A stretch of DNA of 64,000 bases from Pyronema omphalodes (taxonomy: Eukaryota; Ascomycota; Pezizomycetes; Pezizales; Pyronemataceae). The notes under the pieces were generated by a model. The model did not search any database, was not told where the DNA came from, and was given only the letters and a program-made list of their open reading frames with translations. The stretch's first letter is position 1; the number at the start of each line of letters is the position of its first letter. This document shows positions 1 to 9,231 of this stretch, piece after piece. The DNA lies in the NCBI GenBank assembly GCA_024516155.1, contig JAJJXM010000062.1, positions 124,001 to 188,000 on the forward strand, written 5' to 3'. Both the position numbers and the translations under genes were made by a program.

Positions 1-147
1 CTTAACACATCATGTTGATCCGGTGTTGACGTCACGGATGTCTCACAGAGAAACGAGCATGCGATAGAGACTAGTGCTCATTTTGCCTCGAGCAGTCGAC
101 CATTATACTTCGGTCCCGGCTTCCAGTCACCGTACAACAGCACCAGC

Positions 148-729
148 CACACCCGCCTCGAACCCGTTGCCCACCACATGAGCTGGAAGGGCAACTGGGA
201 TGTCGGAAAAGGCCTCCGAGGCAGCGGCAAGCAAGGCTACGAAGAAGCAGGATGAGCAGATTGCTGATATCAGAAGAGATATCAGGAATAAAAAGGCTAA
301 CTTCAAGATTAATAAGTACTTATTACCCAATTTGTTGTCATCATGGAGTTTGTTCAGATATAGATTACCGGGATTATTGGCGTATGGAGGATACTGTGGA
401 TTGGGATTGGGCGTATGGAGGATACTGTGGATTGGGATTGGGCGTATGGAGGATACCATGGATTGGGTATGAAGTGCACGATATGAATTAATAGGGATAC
501 AAGCCGGGCTGTAGTTATGTATATTATTTAGTGGAACCAGACCCGGGCTAGAAACGTATTAAATAAATATCTGAGGTGTTTAAAAAGGTGTTTAAAAAGG
601 TGTTTAAAAAGGTGTTTAAAAAGGTGTTTCAATCGGTGTTTAGTAAATGAATTTCTTGGTTGTTTAAATTAAGCACCTTTGGTGGTTTAAAGTGTGGTTT
701 GAATAAACACCCTTTTTTGTACCACAGGG
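148..729 (+). mobile_element. Partial copy C of the GGTGTTTA-array DNA element
   Basis: Homology to the element at 47670-48400 (minus strand) begins near 148 and continues to the terminus TTGTACCACAGGG at 717-729. It carries the decayed 3' coding part of the large-element gene: 200-300 reads SEKASEAAASKATKKQDEQ and so on, matching 48191-48300 on the minus strand. A minisatellite of about 30 bp follows at 378-455, then an array of AGGTGTTTAAAA units at 575-645. A stop and a missing start show that the coding part is broken. The left end is not visible. DNA from 730 on belongs to a LINE, so the element end abuts retrotransposon coding sequence. Confidence 0.7.
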
Positions 730-1000
730 CACACATCTTGTACGAATCAAGAAGAAAGATTCAGATAGTTGCTGGTTGTGCAATTCCGGAAAAAGACAAA
801 TCCGGGGACGCCTTTTTGGCGAATTTGAGGCATTGAAGAGATATCTCTTGGTGTTGAAGAAGAAGGTTGAGAATTTGAAAGGGAAGACAATGAGTCGAGG
901 GACGAGGATGAATGTGGTAACTTTGTTCCAAGATGAACGGTTGACAGAAAATATATTAGATTTTCTTCAACGGACAGGTGTCGGAAAGAGGTTAGAATAG
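730..1000 (+). pseudogene. LINE (Tad-like) C-terminal relic
   Basis: Frame 731-1000 reads T-H-L-V-R-I-K-K-K-D-S-D-S-C-W-L-C and continues with RGRLFGEF, ending DERLTENILDFLQRTGVGKRLE. It aligns end to end with the C-terminus of the LINE protein at 27413-28453 (minus), which has THLVRVKKKESDRCWWC, RGHLFGECP and DDRLTKVILEFLSATEIGRRYV. The conserved CxxC is present, but the later Cys of the zinc-knuckle-like motif is replaced by Phe. The relic begins exactly at the terminus of element C, as if that element inserted into the LINE. Only the tail survives. Confidence 0.75.
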
Positions 1001-1191
1001 CATACCACAAAGGTACCACTTGGAATCAGATTTAAACGAAGATGTTTGTTCTTGGTGATTTATTTCACTATTATTTGTTCTCGCGGTGTAGATTTTATTT
1101 TCTCTTTTTCTGTTCTTTGTTTTTTATAGCAATGAGGTGGATATCAGGGGTAAAGGAGATCGGGGGGCCTCAGAAGGTGGTTAATTTTACA

Positions 1192-1636
1192 TAGGGATGC
1201 ACAAGAGACGAGACGATACTAGACCGCCATTGGGCTCGAGACGTCTCGTCTCGTGAGATTTCAGTCTCGTAACTCTCGAGACTTTCAGCGAGAAAAGATA
1301 TTTCATAAAACCCCAAGTGAAGCAACAATTCCGCAGTATATCATCTACCCAATACTCATGCTCTTCCTCCCCAAATACCTTCTATGTAATCCCCAGACTC
1401 CAGTCCAGTCGTCCATTCTAGCCCTTAAGTGTTGATAAGCAGCACATACCGCCGAAGAATCTTTACCAAGAAGTCAATCCTTACACCTGGTAACAAATCC
1501 ACCCGGAAGCTTAACTAGCAGCTAGTAGGAAGAAATACATATCGAACTTGATTTAGGTAGCCATATTTTTTCCTTATAGAGTATAAGATATACAAGTCTC
1601 GAAACGTCTCGAGACCTCTCGTCTTGTGGGAATCTA
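1192..1636. mobile_element. MITE-like inverted repeat, possibly hAT-related
   Basis: The left end TAGGGATGCACAAGAGACGA and the right end TCTCGTCTTGTGGGAATCTA are imperfect inverted repeats. Inside both lie clusters of CTCGAGACG/TCTCGT motifs (1236-1290 and 1595-1623). TAGGGATG is a hAT-style start. No coding potential was seen, and no 8-bp target duplication is evident because a C-run adjoins the right end. Confidence 0.4.
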
Positions 1637-2998
1637 CCCCCCCCCCCCCGTCCTCAAACCTAAACCCCGACCTCTTATCTCCCGCCGCTGGTCTCGTATC
1701 GCCGACGGGTACCGGGTATCTTGTTGTTTTCTTATTTTCTTCCTGCATGAACATTTTAGACCTCCATCAGCGTGTCATCCAATAATAATAATAATAGTAA
1801 TAACCTCAAAAACCCCTTACTGAAAGTAGCCACTTTCCGTTGCGTCTAGTAATCTAGCATTGGATTATTACCTCCTGTCTGTCATGGATCGTCTGGAATA
1901 GAGAGTTGGAGGGATAGGGGATTTTGCGAAGAGGATAGGATGTAGCGTGATGGGATGGTTGGATGGTTGGATATGCGATGAGGCGATGAGGCAATGGGGA
2001 TTAGTGACAAGGGACAAGAGGAACGAGGCGACAATAGGGAGGACTCATGACTGGAAGGAAGAGCGAGGAAGCGAGGAGCAGCGGGAGAGTGACGGCCTGG
2101 CAAGAAATATGGGAATAAGTTTCGCGTGATCTTACAGAGACAATAGCAAAGGAAATCACAGCCACAAGACGGAAGGATTCCCAATCTAGTTACCGGGGAG
2201 TTAGCGGTAACTTGTAAGTTTTATAAACAAAGCCGATGTCTACACTACAAGAGGAAAAGTCGTGGGAAATGATGAGGATGTTTTGTATTTAAGGGCGGGG
2301 TGGGGGGTGGGGGGGGGGGGGTGGGGGGTGGGGGGTGGGGGGGATTTGTCTTGTCTTGTTTTGTAAACGTTATTCGTTATGTTGTTCGCTACTCAACGAC
2401 TTTAATTCTGCTCTAGCGAGGCAAGTCGATTCTCCTTGTTTTGCTCGTCCTGCTGAGCTTGAAGAGGGAATCATTACATGTCACTCGCCCCCCCCTCCCG
2501 CCCTGAGTTTCCTGATTTATCTCGCAAGCCCCCTAAACCCCCCCCCCCCCCCCCCCCCCCCCCACGCCTCCGTTACACTGTTCCTTCCTTCTAGCTGTCC
2601 TTAGGGAATTACCGGTCTGAGTCTGAAATCAACATAGAACGATTGACCAGCCGCGGGGGAATAAATATATATCATATGCATAGTAGCGAAAGTAATGATC
2701 AAAGCGTTAGCATCAGCATCATTGGAGATGATGGAGACAATGGAAACGATGGTGGCGGTGGGGGGGGGGGGGGGGGGTTATCCATGCTATCCATGCTATC
2801 AATATATCAATATACCTATTCTTATCCATAATCCATAACCCACAATCCCGCAACCTTCAACCTCCAACAAACCCTCACAGTGCTCATAATATCCAATCCC
2901 ATACCCTTTCAACAAACAATTCCGTTACCAGAATACCAGACTACCAGACTACCGGTAACATAATTCATCCCATGAAATTCCAATACAATTCCCCCAGC
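1637..2998. other. Gene-free, homopolymer-rich interval
   Basis: No gene recognised. It holds C-runs at 1637-1650 and 2538-2563, a G-rich block at 2298-2343 and a G-run at 2759-2777. Short open frames here are chance frames across low-complexity DNA. Confidence 0.6.
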
Positions 2999-3007
2999 CT
3001 TTCCGAA

Positions 3008-3236
3008 AATCCAGTAAATCCAGTAAATCCAGTAAATCCAGTAAATCCAGTAAATCCAGTAAATCCAGTAAATCCAGTAAATCCAGTAAATCCAGTAAAT
3101 CCAGTAAATCCAGTAAATCCAGTAAATCCAGTAAATCCAGTAAATCCAGTAAATCCAGTAAATCCAGTAAATCCAGTAAATCCAGTAAATCCAGTAAATC
3201 CAGTAAATCCAGTAAATCCAGTAAATCCAGCCTTTC
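3008..3236. repeat. 9-bp minisatellite (CCAGTAAAT)n
   Basis: About 24 nearly perfect copies of CCAGTAAAT. Because the unit is nine bases, several frames stay open (Asn-Pro-Val repeats on plus, Leu-Leu-Asp and Tyr-Trp-Ile repeats on minus). None has flanking sequence that looks like a gene. Confidence 0.95.
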
Positions 3237-3790
3237 CAGCCTTTCCAACATTTCCGAAAATCCAGTAAATCCCGTGTCAACAGTGTCTACAATGTCTACA
3301 ATGTCTACCCATGTACAGTAGTAACACGATGTTACTATAGGCTATATCTAGTCCTTCTTCAGAAGTTATTTACCCACCGAGCGTTAGAGGTTAAAAAGGT
3401 TTGTATGTATACCGTTCCAAAACACCTTTGAAAACACCTGTGAAAACACCTTTGAAAATCACAAGATATTTCCCACGACAACAGCAACAAGGTTACAGTC
3501 TTACAGATCTTACAGATCTTGCATGGGCTATATTTTTGTTTTGTTTTGTTTCGCAAAAAAAATCAAAAAATCAAAACAAAAAAAGAAACAACAAAAAACA
3601 ACAAAAAACGAGAAACGAAGTATTTTTTCATCTCAGTGCATAACAAAAACTTTAGCCGTTATGGATGATGATATGTTTTTAAATTTTTGATTGTATGGAA
3701 TATGGGATATCATATGGAAATGGATATTGATTTTGTGGATATGCGGGGAATAATTCGGATATGCGGGGAATGATTTGGATATGCGGGGAA
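3237..3790. other. Gene-free interval
   Basis: No gene seen. It contains short ACAATGTCT repeats near 3285-3308, AAACACCTTTG repeats near 3420-3455 and an A-rich block at 3555-3610. Confidence 0.6.
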
Positions 3791-3794
3791 TGAT

Positions 3795-3997
3795 TTGGAT
3801 GATTTGGATGATTTGGATGATTTGGATGATTTGGATTTGGATGATTTGGATGATTTGGATGATTTGGATGATTTGGATTTGGATGATTTGGATGATTTGG
3901 ATGATTTGGATGATTTGGATGATTTGGATGATTTGGATGATTTGGATGATTTGGATGATTTGGATGATTTGGATGATTTGGATGATTTGGATGATTT
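3795..3997. repeat. 9-bp minisatellite (GATTTGGAT)n
   Basis: About 22 units, with shorter GATTTG variants at regular intervals (near 3834 and 3879) that suggest a higher-order duplication. Open frames across it are products of the repeat. Confidence 0.95.
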
Positions 3998-4334
3998 GTT
4001 GTTACTTTTTGGTTATTGCTGTTGTTGTTGCTGGCGCTGGAACATAAATTTACCCTGGATGATGATATGTTGGACCTTGTGAATGTAGTTTGAGAACTAC
4101 ATACGGCTTTTTTTATGAGGTTACGTACAGGAATTGGTTATGGTTATGGTTATGGTTATGTGGTTATATGGTTGGGAGGTCTGGCGTGAGGGGTGAGGAA
4201 TTAAGGAATTAAGGAATTAAAAGAAATCAACCCCCCCCCCCCCCCCCAGCACCGGAAAAAAAAAAAAACAAAGGGATAAAAGTACTGTAGTAGTTTATTC
4301 AGTGATCATGATTAAATACAAAAAAGGCAACACA
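3998..4334. other. Gene-free interval with TTATGG and C-run repeats
   Basis: It contains (GGTTAT)n at 4135-4165, a C-run at 4231-4247 and A-runs. Nothing coding was recognised. Confidence 0.6.
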
Positions 4335-4379
4335 CCCTGTGGTACAAAAAAAAGGTGTTTAATCAAACCACACTTTAAA

Positions 4380-4715
4380 CCACAAAAGGTGTTTAATTTA
4401 AACACCCACAAAATTCATTTACTAAACACCTTGTTAAACACCTACTAAACACCTTTAAACACCTTTTAAACACCTACTAAACACCTTGTTAAACACCTAC
4501 TAAACACCTTTAAACAACTACTAAACACCTTTAAACACCTACTAAACATCTTTTTAAACACCTACTAAACACCTTTAAACACCTACTAAACACCTTTTTA
4601 AACACCTACTAAACACCTTTAAACACCTACTAAACACCTTTAAACACCTTTTTAAACACCTACTAAACACCTTTAAACACCGATTTAAACACCTACTAAA
4701 CACCTTTAAACACCT
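4380..4715. repeat. Subterminal TAAACACCT array of element A
   Basis: Dense repeats of TAAACACCTACTAAACACCTT and variants, on average one core motif every 10-12 bases. Similar arrays lie at about 25335-25660 (copy B), 575-645 (copy C) and 47755-47945 (copy D). Multiple short subterminal motifs are a known transposase-binding arrangement in hAT, CACTA and Mutator-type elements; here that role is an inference. Confidence 0.85.
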
Positions 4716-5189
4716 TGCACAATAGTGGTTTGATCAAGCACCTCAGATATTTTTTTAAATGTGTTAAATTAATTACTAAACAACTCGCTCATTATGTAAC
4801 ATGTTTCTAGCTATTGCCATGTCTTCTATCTATAGATACAGGAACCTCCCACCTTCCTCCTTACCCCTCCTACTCCTGCTCCTCCTCTCTGTGTTGTACC
4901 ATTCGCTTTGTGCCTGTTTTAATTGACCCTTACATATGCTGGAATCATGGTTCGCTTCAATAAATATACTTAGGTTGTCTAAGCATCCTGTTTGTCTGGT
5001 TAGCATTGTAGATATTTGTGGGGTTGGTTTGCAGTACTTGACTCAGCGAGTATCTAGAAGTTCATATCCCAATCCCCCCCCTCTCTCTCTTTTTTCCCTC
5101 CAGTGGCGTATGGTGTATTAACAGGCAAATTCTGTTGAGGGACAAACATTTGACATGAGGAAAAACTTACAGTCAAACAAGAGGGAAAG

Positions 5190-5447
5190 ATGGAGGTGGA
5201 GAAACAAGTAAATGAAATGGATGAAGAACGAGGAACAACAACGGCAGAACGAACAGAACATAAGGAAGGGATGCGCACTAAGGCAATATCCACTTCCATC
5301 AACAAACATAAGCAGAACACAGCTCTACAGTTTAAAACTGAATGTTCAGTAGAACACTGCAGGGTGATTTATATGAACCATGGAAAAGCCATCCCTAGGA
5401 AGTGGACTGTAGATGTTTATTTGAACATCAGAGGACAGTTCAAATAA
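5190..5447 (+). CDS. 85-aa ORF of element A, unknown function
   Basis: This 85-residue frame is charged and hydrophilic. It begins MEVEKQVNEMDEERG and contains two Cys in ECSVEHC and a C-terminal WTVDVYLNIRG. The copy in element B (24604-24861, minus) is identical except for Ile to Leu in the G-K-A-I-P segment, so the frame has been kept or the copies are very young. A second frame just upstream (4936-5119, starting MLESW) could join downstream sequence through a GT-AG intron at 5050-5124 and end at WRWRNK, overlapping this frame. Which product is real cannot be decided from sequence. No domain recognised. Confidence 0.35.
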   Translation: MEVEKQVNEMDEERGTTTAERTEHKEGMRTKAISTSINKHKQNTALQFKTECSVEHCRVIYMNHGKAIPRKWTVDVYLNIRGQFK

Positions 5448-5796
5448 ACCCCGAAGAATAAGCGAAGAAGAAGGTGTTTATTTAAACATCCTTTAACACC
5501 CCTAGGATGTTTAAATAAACACCGAAGAATAAGCGAAAAAAAAAATCAAGGTAGTTGTTTAACTAAACAACGCTGGGTGGTTTAGCTAAACACCGTAAAT
5601 CACACTAAACAACTTCGGTGTTTAGGGGTGTTTAACTAAACACCTTTAAACAACGATGGGTGGTTTAGCTAAACACCTTAAATCAGACTAAACAACTTTG
5701 GTGTTTAGGGTGTTTAACTAAACACTTTCGGTGTTTAGCTAAACCACGAAGGTGTTTGAACTAAACCACTCTCACTCGTTTTCTTGTACCATAGGG

Positions 5797-6511
5797 ATCT
5801 TGTTACCTTAGGTACATACAAAAAAAAGTGATATACATACATACAAAAAAAGCGATATACATATATACATACAAAAAAAGCGATATACATACATACAAAA
5901 AAAAGTGATATATGTATATATATAAAAAACAATTCCTAAAATCGTTATCTTATACCCATCTCTCTCTGGTTTCAACTTTTCTTTTTCCCTCTATCTCAAC
6001 TCCTCTCTATCTGTGTCTCCCGCCCAATTCCTCATCCCCCCCCCTTCACCCCCTCCCAGCCTATCACTCCCGCCCCCCCCCCCCCCCCCCCCCCCCCCGC
6101 CAAAACCTACAAACCCCACAAAAAAAACAAGAATCATAGGAAAAACAAAAACAAAATAAAAAACAAAAAAAAACAAAAAAAACAATATGGTATCAACATT
6201 CCTTTAACGCCTTCGTTATCTATATCTATATCTATATCTATATCTACATCCACTGCGGTTACTGCTATTATATCAGGCTTCGCTATGATTTGATCTATCT
6301 CACTATGCCGCGCTACACCCCGCTACGTCTCGCTACGTCTCGCTACGCCTCGCGCATAATGCTTTGCTATGCTCCTCGCTCCTCGCTCCGCTACGCTACG
6401 ATTCACCACGATTCACTCTACCACCCCCCCCCCCTCCCACCTCCCACCCCCCACCCCCCCTCCCCTCCCCTCCCCCCTTCTATGAAACTATGTCATCATA
6501 CCACCATGCCA
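5797..6511. other. Gene-free, low-complexity interval
   Basis: It contains tandem ACATACAAAAAAAGCGATAT units (5812-5930), a C-run at 6067-6098, (TATATC)n at 6218-6245 and CTCGCTACG repeats at 6310-6350. No gene seen. Confidence 0.65.
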
Positions 6512-7836
6512 CTATGCCGTTGGGCCGACATTCTTAACCAACATAGCCTCCTCCTTCTTTCTCTCAATTTGTTCCTTCTCCTTAGTCTCCTCCTTATTCT
6601 CCTCCGCCGCCTCCTTCTGAGCCTCCCCCTCCTCCTTCACCCCCCCACCCAACCTCCAAACCCTCTGCCAAACACCCATTCCCTCCTTCAACGGTTTCTC
6701 CCACAGGGGGGTAGGAGTCCAACTCTGACCCCTAATTTCACCTCCAGGGAAATCCTCCTCTCTATTCCCCCTCAAAATCCAAATCTGTTTCTCAAGCTCA
6801 ATCAATTTCTCCTGTTGCAATTTATTCAATTCCTCCTGTTCCTCAAGTCTCATTTCATCCTGACGTTTCCGTTGTTCCAAAAGCTCAAGTCGTTCCGTAA
6901 CTACATCTCTTCGGGAAGCTTCTTTTCTTCTGGATCGCCATGCTTCGGCTAGAATTAAACTTCCGGCTACTGCGAACAAAAAGGCTTCGGATATGAAATT
7001 TGCTCCTGCGTCTATAGCTTTCGATTCTGATAGGGGACGGATCCTAGGGGCAGGAGCGGGGGTTTTCTCAGCCGTTTTACCATCCGGGAGTTTCCCGTCC
7101 ATTTTCCCTCCAAGCGAGTCCCTAACATTCAACTGCGCCTGTTCGATCACCCCCTTATCCACCCCCACCCCCTGCGAAGCCCCCTCCTTCTCCCTCTCCC
7201 TAGCTACACTCCCCAACTCCTCCCCCTCCGGTACATCCGACCGAACCCGAATCACCAACCCAGGATACAAAGCCTCCGCCTCCTTCATCTTTTTTAGAGC
7301 CTCCTCCCGTCGTCGGGTTTTCTCGGCTTGCTCGGCTTTTGCTATGTTTTCGGCCGTGTCTCGGAGGAGACCTAGCCGGAGACGCATGTCGATTCGGTGC
7401 AGACGCTGCGCGACGGATATGCAGATTTTGCGGAAGCGCGGGTGGTCCCGGGCTTGCGCTTTGATGCGCGTGGCGATCGGTTTGGCTGGGGGGCGTTAGT
7501 GGGGTGCTGATGGGGGGGGGGGGGGGAGGAGAGAGGGGGAGGGGAGGGGGGGAGGCATTGAAGCAGAGACGGAGGCATTGAAGCAGAGACGGAGGCGGGG
7601 AAGCTCCAGCGGATAGTGATAGTGATAGTGATAGTGATGTGCATGGTGTAGTTGTGATGCCAGCCAGCCAGCCAGCCAGCAAGACCCGCCATGAAAAAGC
7701 GGTACAACTCAATTACGTTCCACCGCCTCTGTCGGGTAGGAAGGTAGGAAGGTAGGAAGGTAGGAAGGTAGGAAGGTATAGACATACCCAGCGTCCTTAT
7801 GGCCAGCGTCGTAAGCTTTAACGCGGTGGTTGACAT
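6512..7836 (-). CDS. OPA3: OPA3-like mitochondrial protein
   Basis: Two exons on the minus strand: 7836-7788 and 7485-6512, giving 340 aa. The first exon encodes MSTTALKLTTLAIRTL plus one base; GTATGT follows and the acceptor is CCCCCCAG. The joined sequence reads TLAKPIATRIKAQARDHP, then FRKICISVAQRLHRIDMRLR, the diagnostic N-terminal block of OPA3 proteins. A hydrophobic stretch (FISEAFLFAVAGSLILAEAW) lies mid-protein, followed by a charged coiled coil rich in Glu, Lys and Gln. Human OPA3 is 179 aa, so the Glu-rich tail here is an extension. The family acts at mitochondrial membranes and in lipid metabolism; its biochemical role is not settled. The 302-nt intron is packed with simple repeats. 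The gene diverges from the Polo kinase gene. Confidence 0.85.
7486..7787 (-). repeat. Repeat-filled intron of the OPA3-like gene
   Basis: The intron holds (GGTAGGAA)n at 7735-7779, GCCA repeats at 7660-7680, AGTGAT repeats at 7615-7636, a duplicated GAGACGGAGGCATTGAAGCA unit at 7550-7595 and a G-run at 7512-7526. At 302 nt it is three to five times longer than the other coding introns here. Confidence 0.8.
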
Positions 7837-9231
7837 CTTTGCTGCTGGTTGTGGTGATGACGGCGATTGTGACGGTGCTGCTGATGACGGTGATGGTTGT
7901 AGTACCCTTTACGGGACTGTTTCTTTTTTGCGTATTGCGTATTGTATCCTGTGCTGTATTGCGTATCCTGTGCCGTGTTGTGCTGTGTTGTATTGTGTTG
8001 TGTATTATAACGAAAGATTCCTCATCTGCAGAAACGAGTGTTGGTGTTGGTGATATGTAGGTTTAGCGACGGTGATGATATCCTGCTATCCTTCTATCGA
8101 GGTTAGAGGTGAGGTTGGAGGTTGGAGGTTTATCGTCCCATGTGAAGAAAGACCCTAGCGTTGGATGGACGGAGTAACGGATTGCGGGGTGGTCTATGGT
8201 GGGCTCTGCGTTGTTGGACCCTGCCACTATCTATCACTATGCCACCATGTTACGCGTTGGGGGGTTTTAATGGGCCTGGTGATGATGATGATGGTGATGG
8301 TAAGAGATTATGCGGGATTCTGATACACCGTTGGTAAATGCGTGTGTTGGCAGGTGGATGGACTGTTGGCTGCTGGCTGCTGGCCGCTGTGCTTGTATGT
8401 ATTGCGGGGCAATTGGGGCGAGTGACTGAGTGAGTGACTGAGTGACTGAGCTAATTCAGCTATCTGTCGATTCATTGAAGATTCATCATTCATCATAGCT
8501 GTCTGTGTAGCTGATGACGATGATGGTGATGATGATGGTGATAAGAAATAAAGAAAATCAAGAATTGACGAATTAAATACGATGACGAATCTGTTAAAAC
8601 TTATGTGTATTTTTTTATATCGGCAGTTGGCATAGACCCTGAGTTTTTTACTGCTGAAATTCCAAGCTTTTCTGGAAGACTGGAAGACATTCCGGTGTTT
8701 CTTTTCCATGGCTCGGCAACAAGGGCAGGCTGAAGTTTTGTTACATAGGCCTTTCGGAGTTTCGAGAACGGAGCTCGGGAAAGATAAAAAACCCACCCGA
8801 AGCACGTTGCTATGGCAACCGTCAACGGTTAACTAGACAACCTAAACCCCCCCCCCCCCCACCCCCCGCCCAACCCCATGTTTAGCGTCAATAATCATGG
8901 ATGTCGCTAATCCAATTTTGTCAGGCAGAGCGTTTACAACACCAACCTTGCAGCCGCAGTTCAGTTCTACTTTCTCCTCATCAAACGCCATAAAAAAACG
9001 ACACAGCACACGAGCAGCAGCAGAGGCAGCGGAGGCATAGCAGGAGGGTAGTTTACAGTACAGTAAGCAGACAGTTGGACGGGATATTCGAGCTACCTGT
9101 ATAATCATCCGTCGCCTTATCTCAACACGACGCGCTCACTGCAACCATCAATCTAAAGCAAGCACAAACGAAAAGTGAACCCAACCCACGCAACCACGCA
9201 ACCAGGCAACTTCCGCGCCCACGAAAAAAAA
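7837..9231. promoter_or_regulatory. Divergent OPA3-Polo kinase intergenic region
   Basis: About 1.4 kb between two start codons. It contains GATGATGATGGTGAT tracts (8280-8300, 8515-8540), GAGTGACT repeats (8417-8448) and a C-run at 8848-8870. Promoters for both genes must lie here; no specific site can be named. Confidence 0.5.

Larger units (their letters stand above)
4335..5796 (+). mobile_element. Non-autonomous DNA element, copy A (1.46 kb)
   Basis: The ends are CCCTGTGGTACAA (4335-4347) and TTGTACCATAGGG (5784-5796), forming terminal inverted repeats. Just inside the left end are dozens of TTTAAACACCTACTAAACACC-type units (about 4380-4715). Inside the right end is a second array of GGTGTTTA/TAAACACC units in both orientations (about 5460-5760). 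The middle carries an 85-codon frame shared with copy B. The copy is inverted relative to B. Its flanks CACA and ATCT do not form a duplication, so this copy may have been rearranged or recombined. No transposase domain is visible. Confidence 0.85.

Noticed and set aside
2909..3280. Long repeat-protein ORFs on both strands
   Set aside because: They consist only of the 9-bp minisatellite; open in several frames without coding flanks. The same applies at 3775-4082, 12819-13369, 19412-19770 and 38153-38518.
4380..4715. Possible CRISPR-like or telomere-like array
   Set aside because: Units are short, irregular and without spacers, and lie inside transposon ends; this is a eukaryotic mobile-element array. 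No telomeric TTAGGG repeat array was seen.
6290..6952. 220-codon plus-strand frame
   Set aside because: Leu/Pro/Ser-rich antisense of the OPA3-like coiled-coil region plus upstream C-rich repeats.
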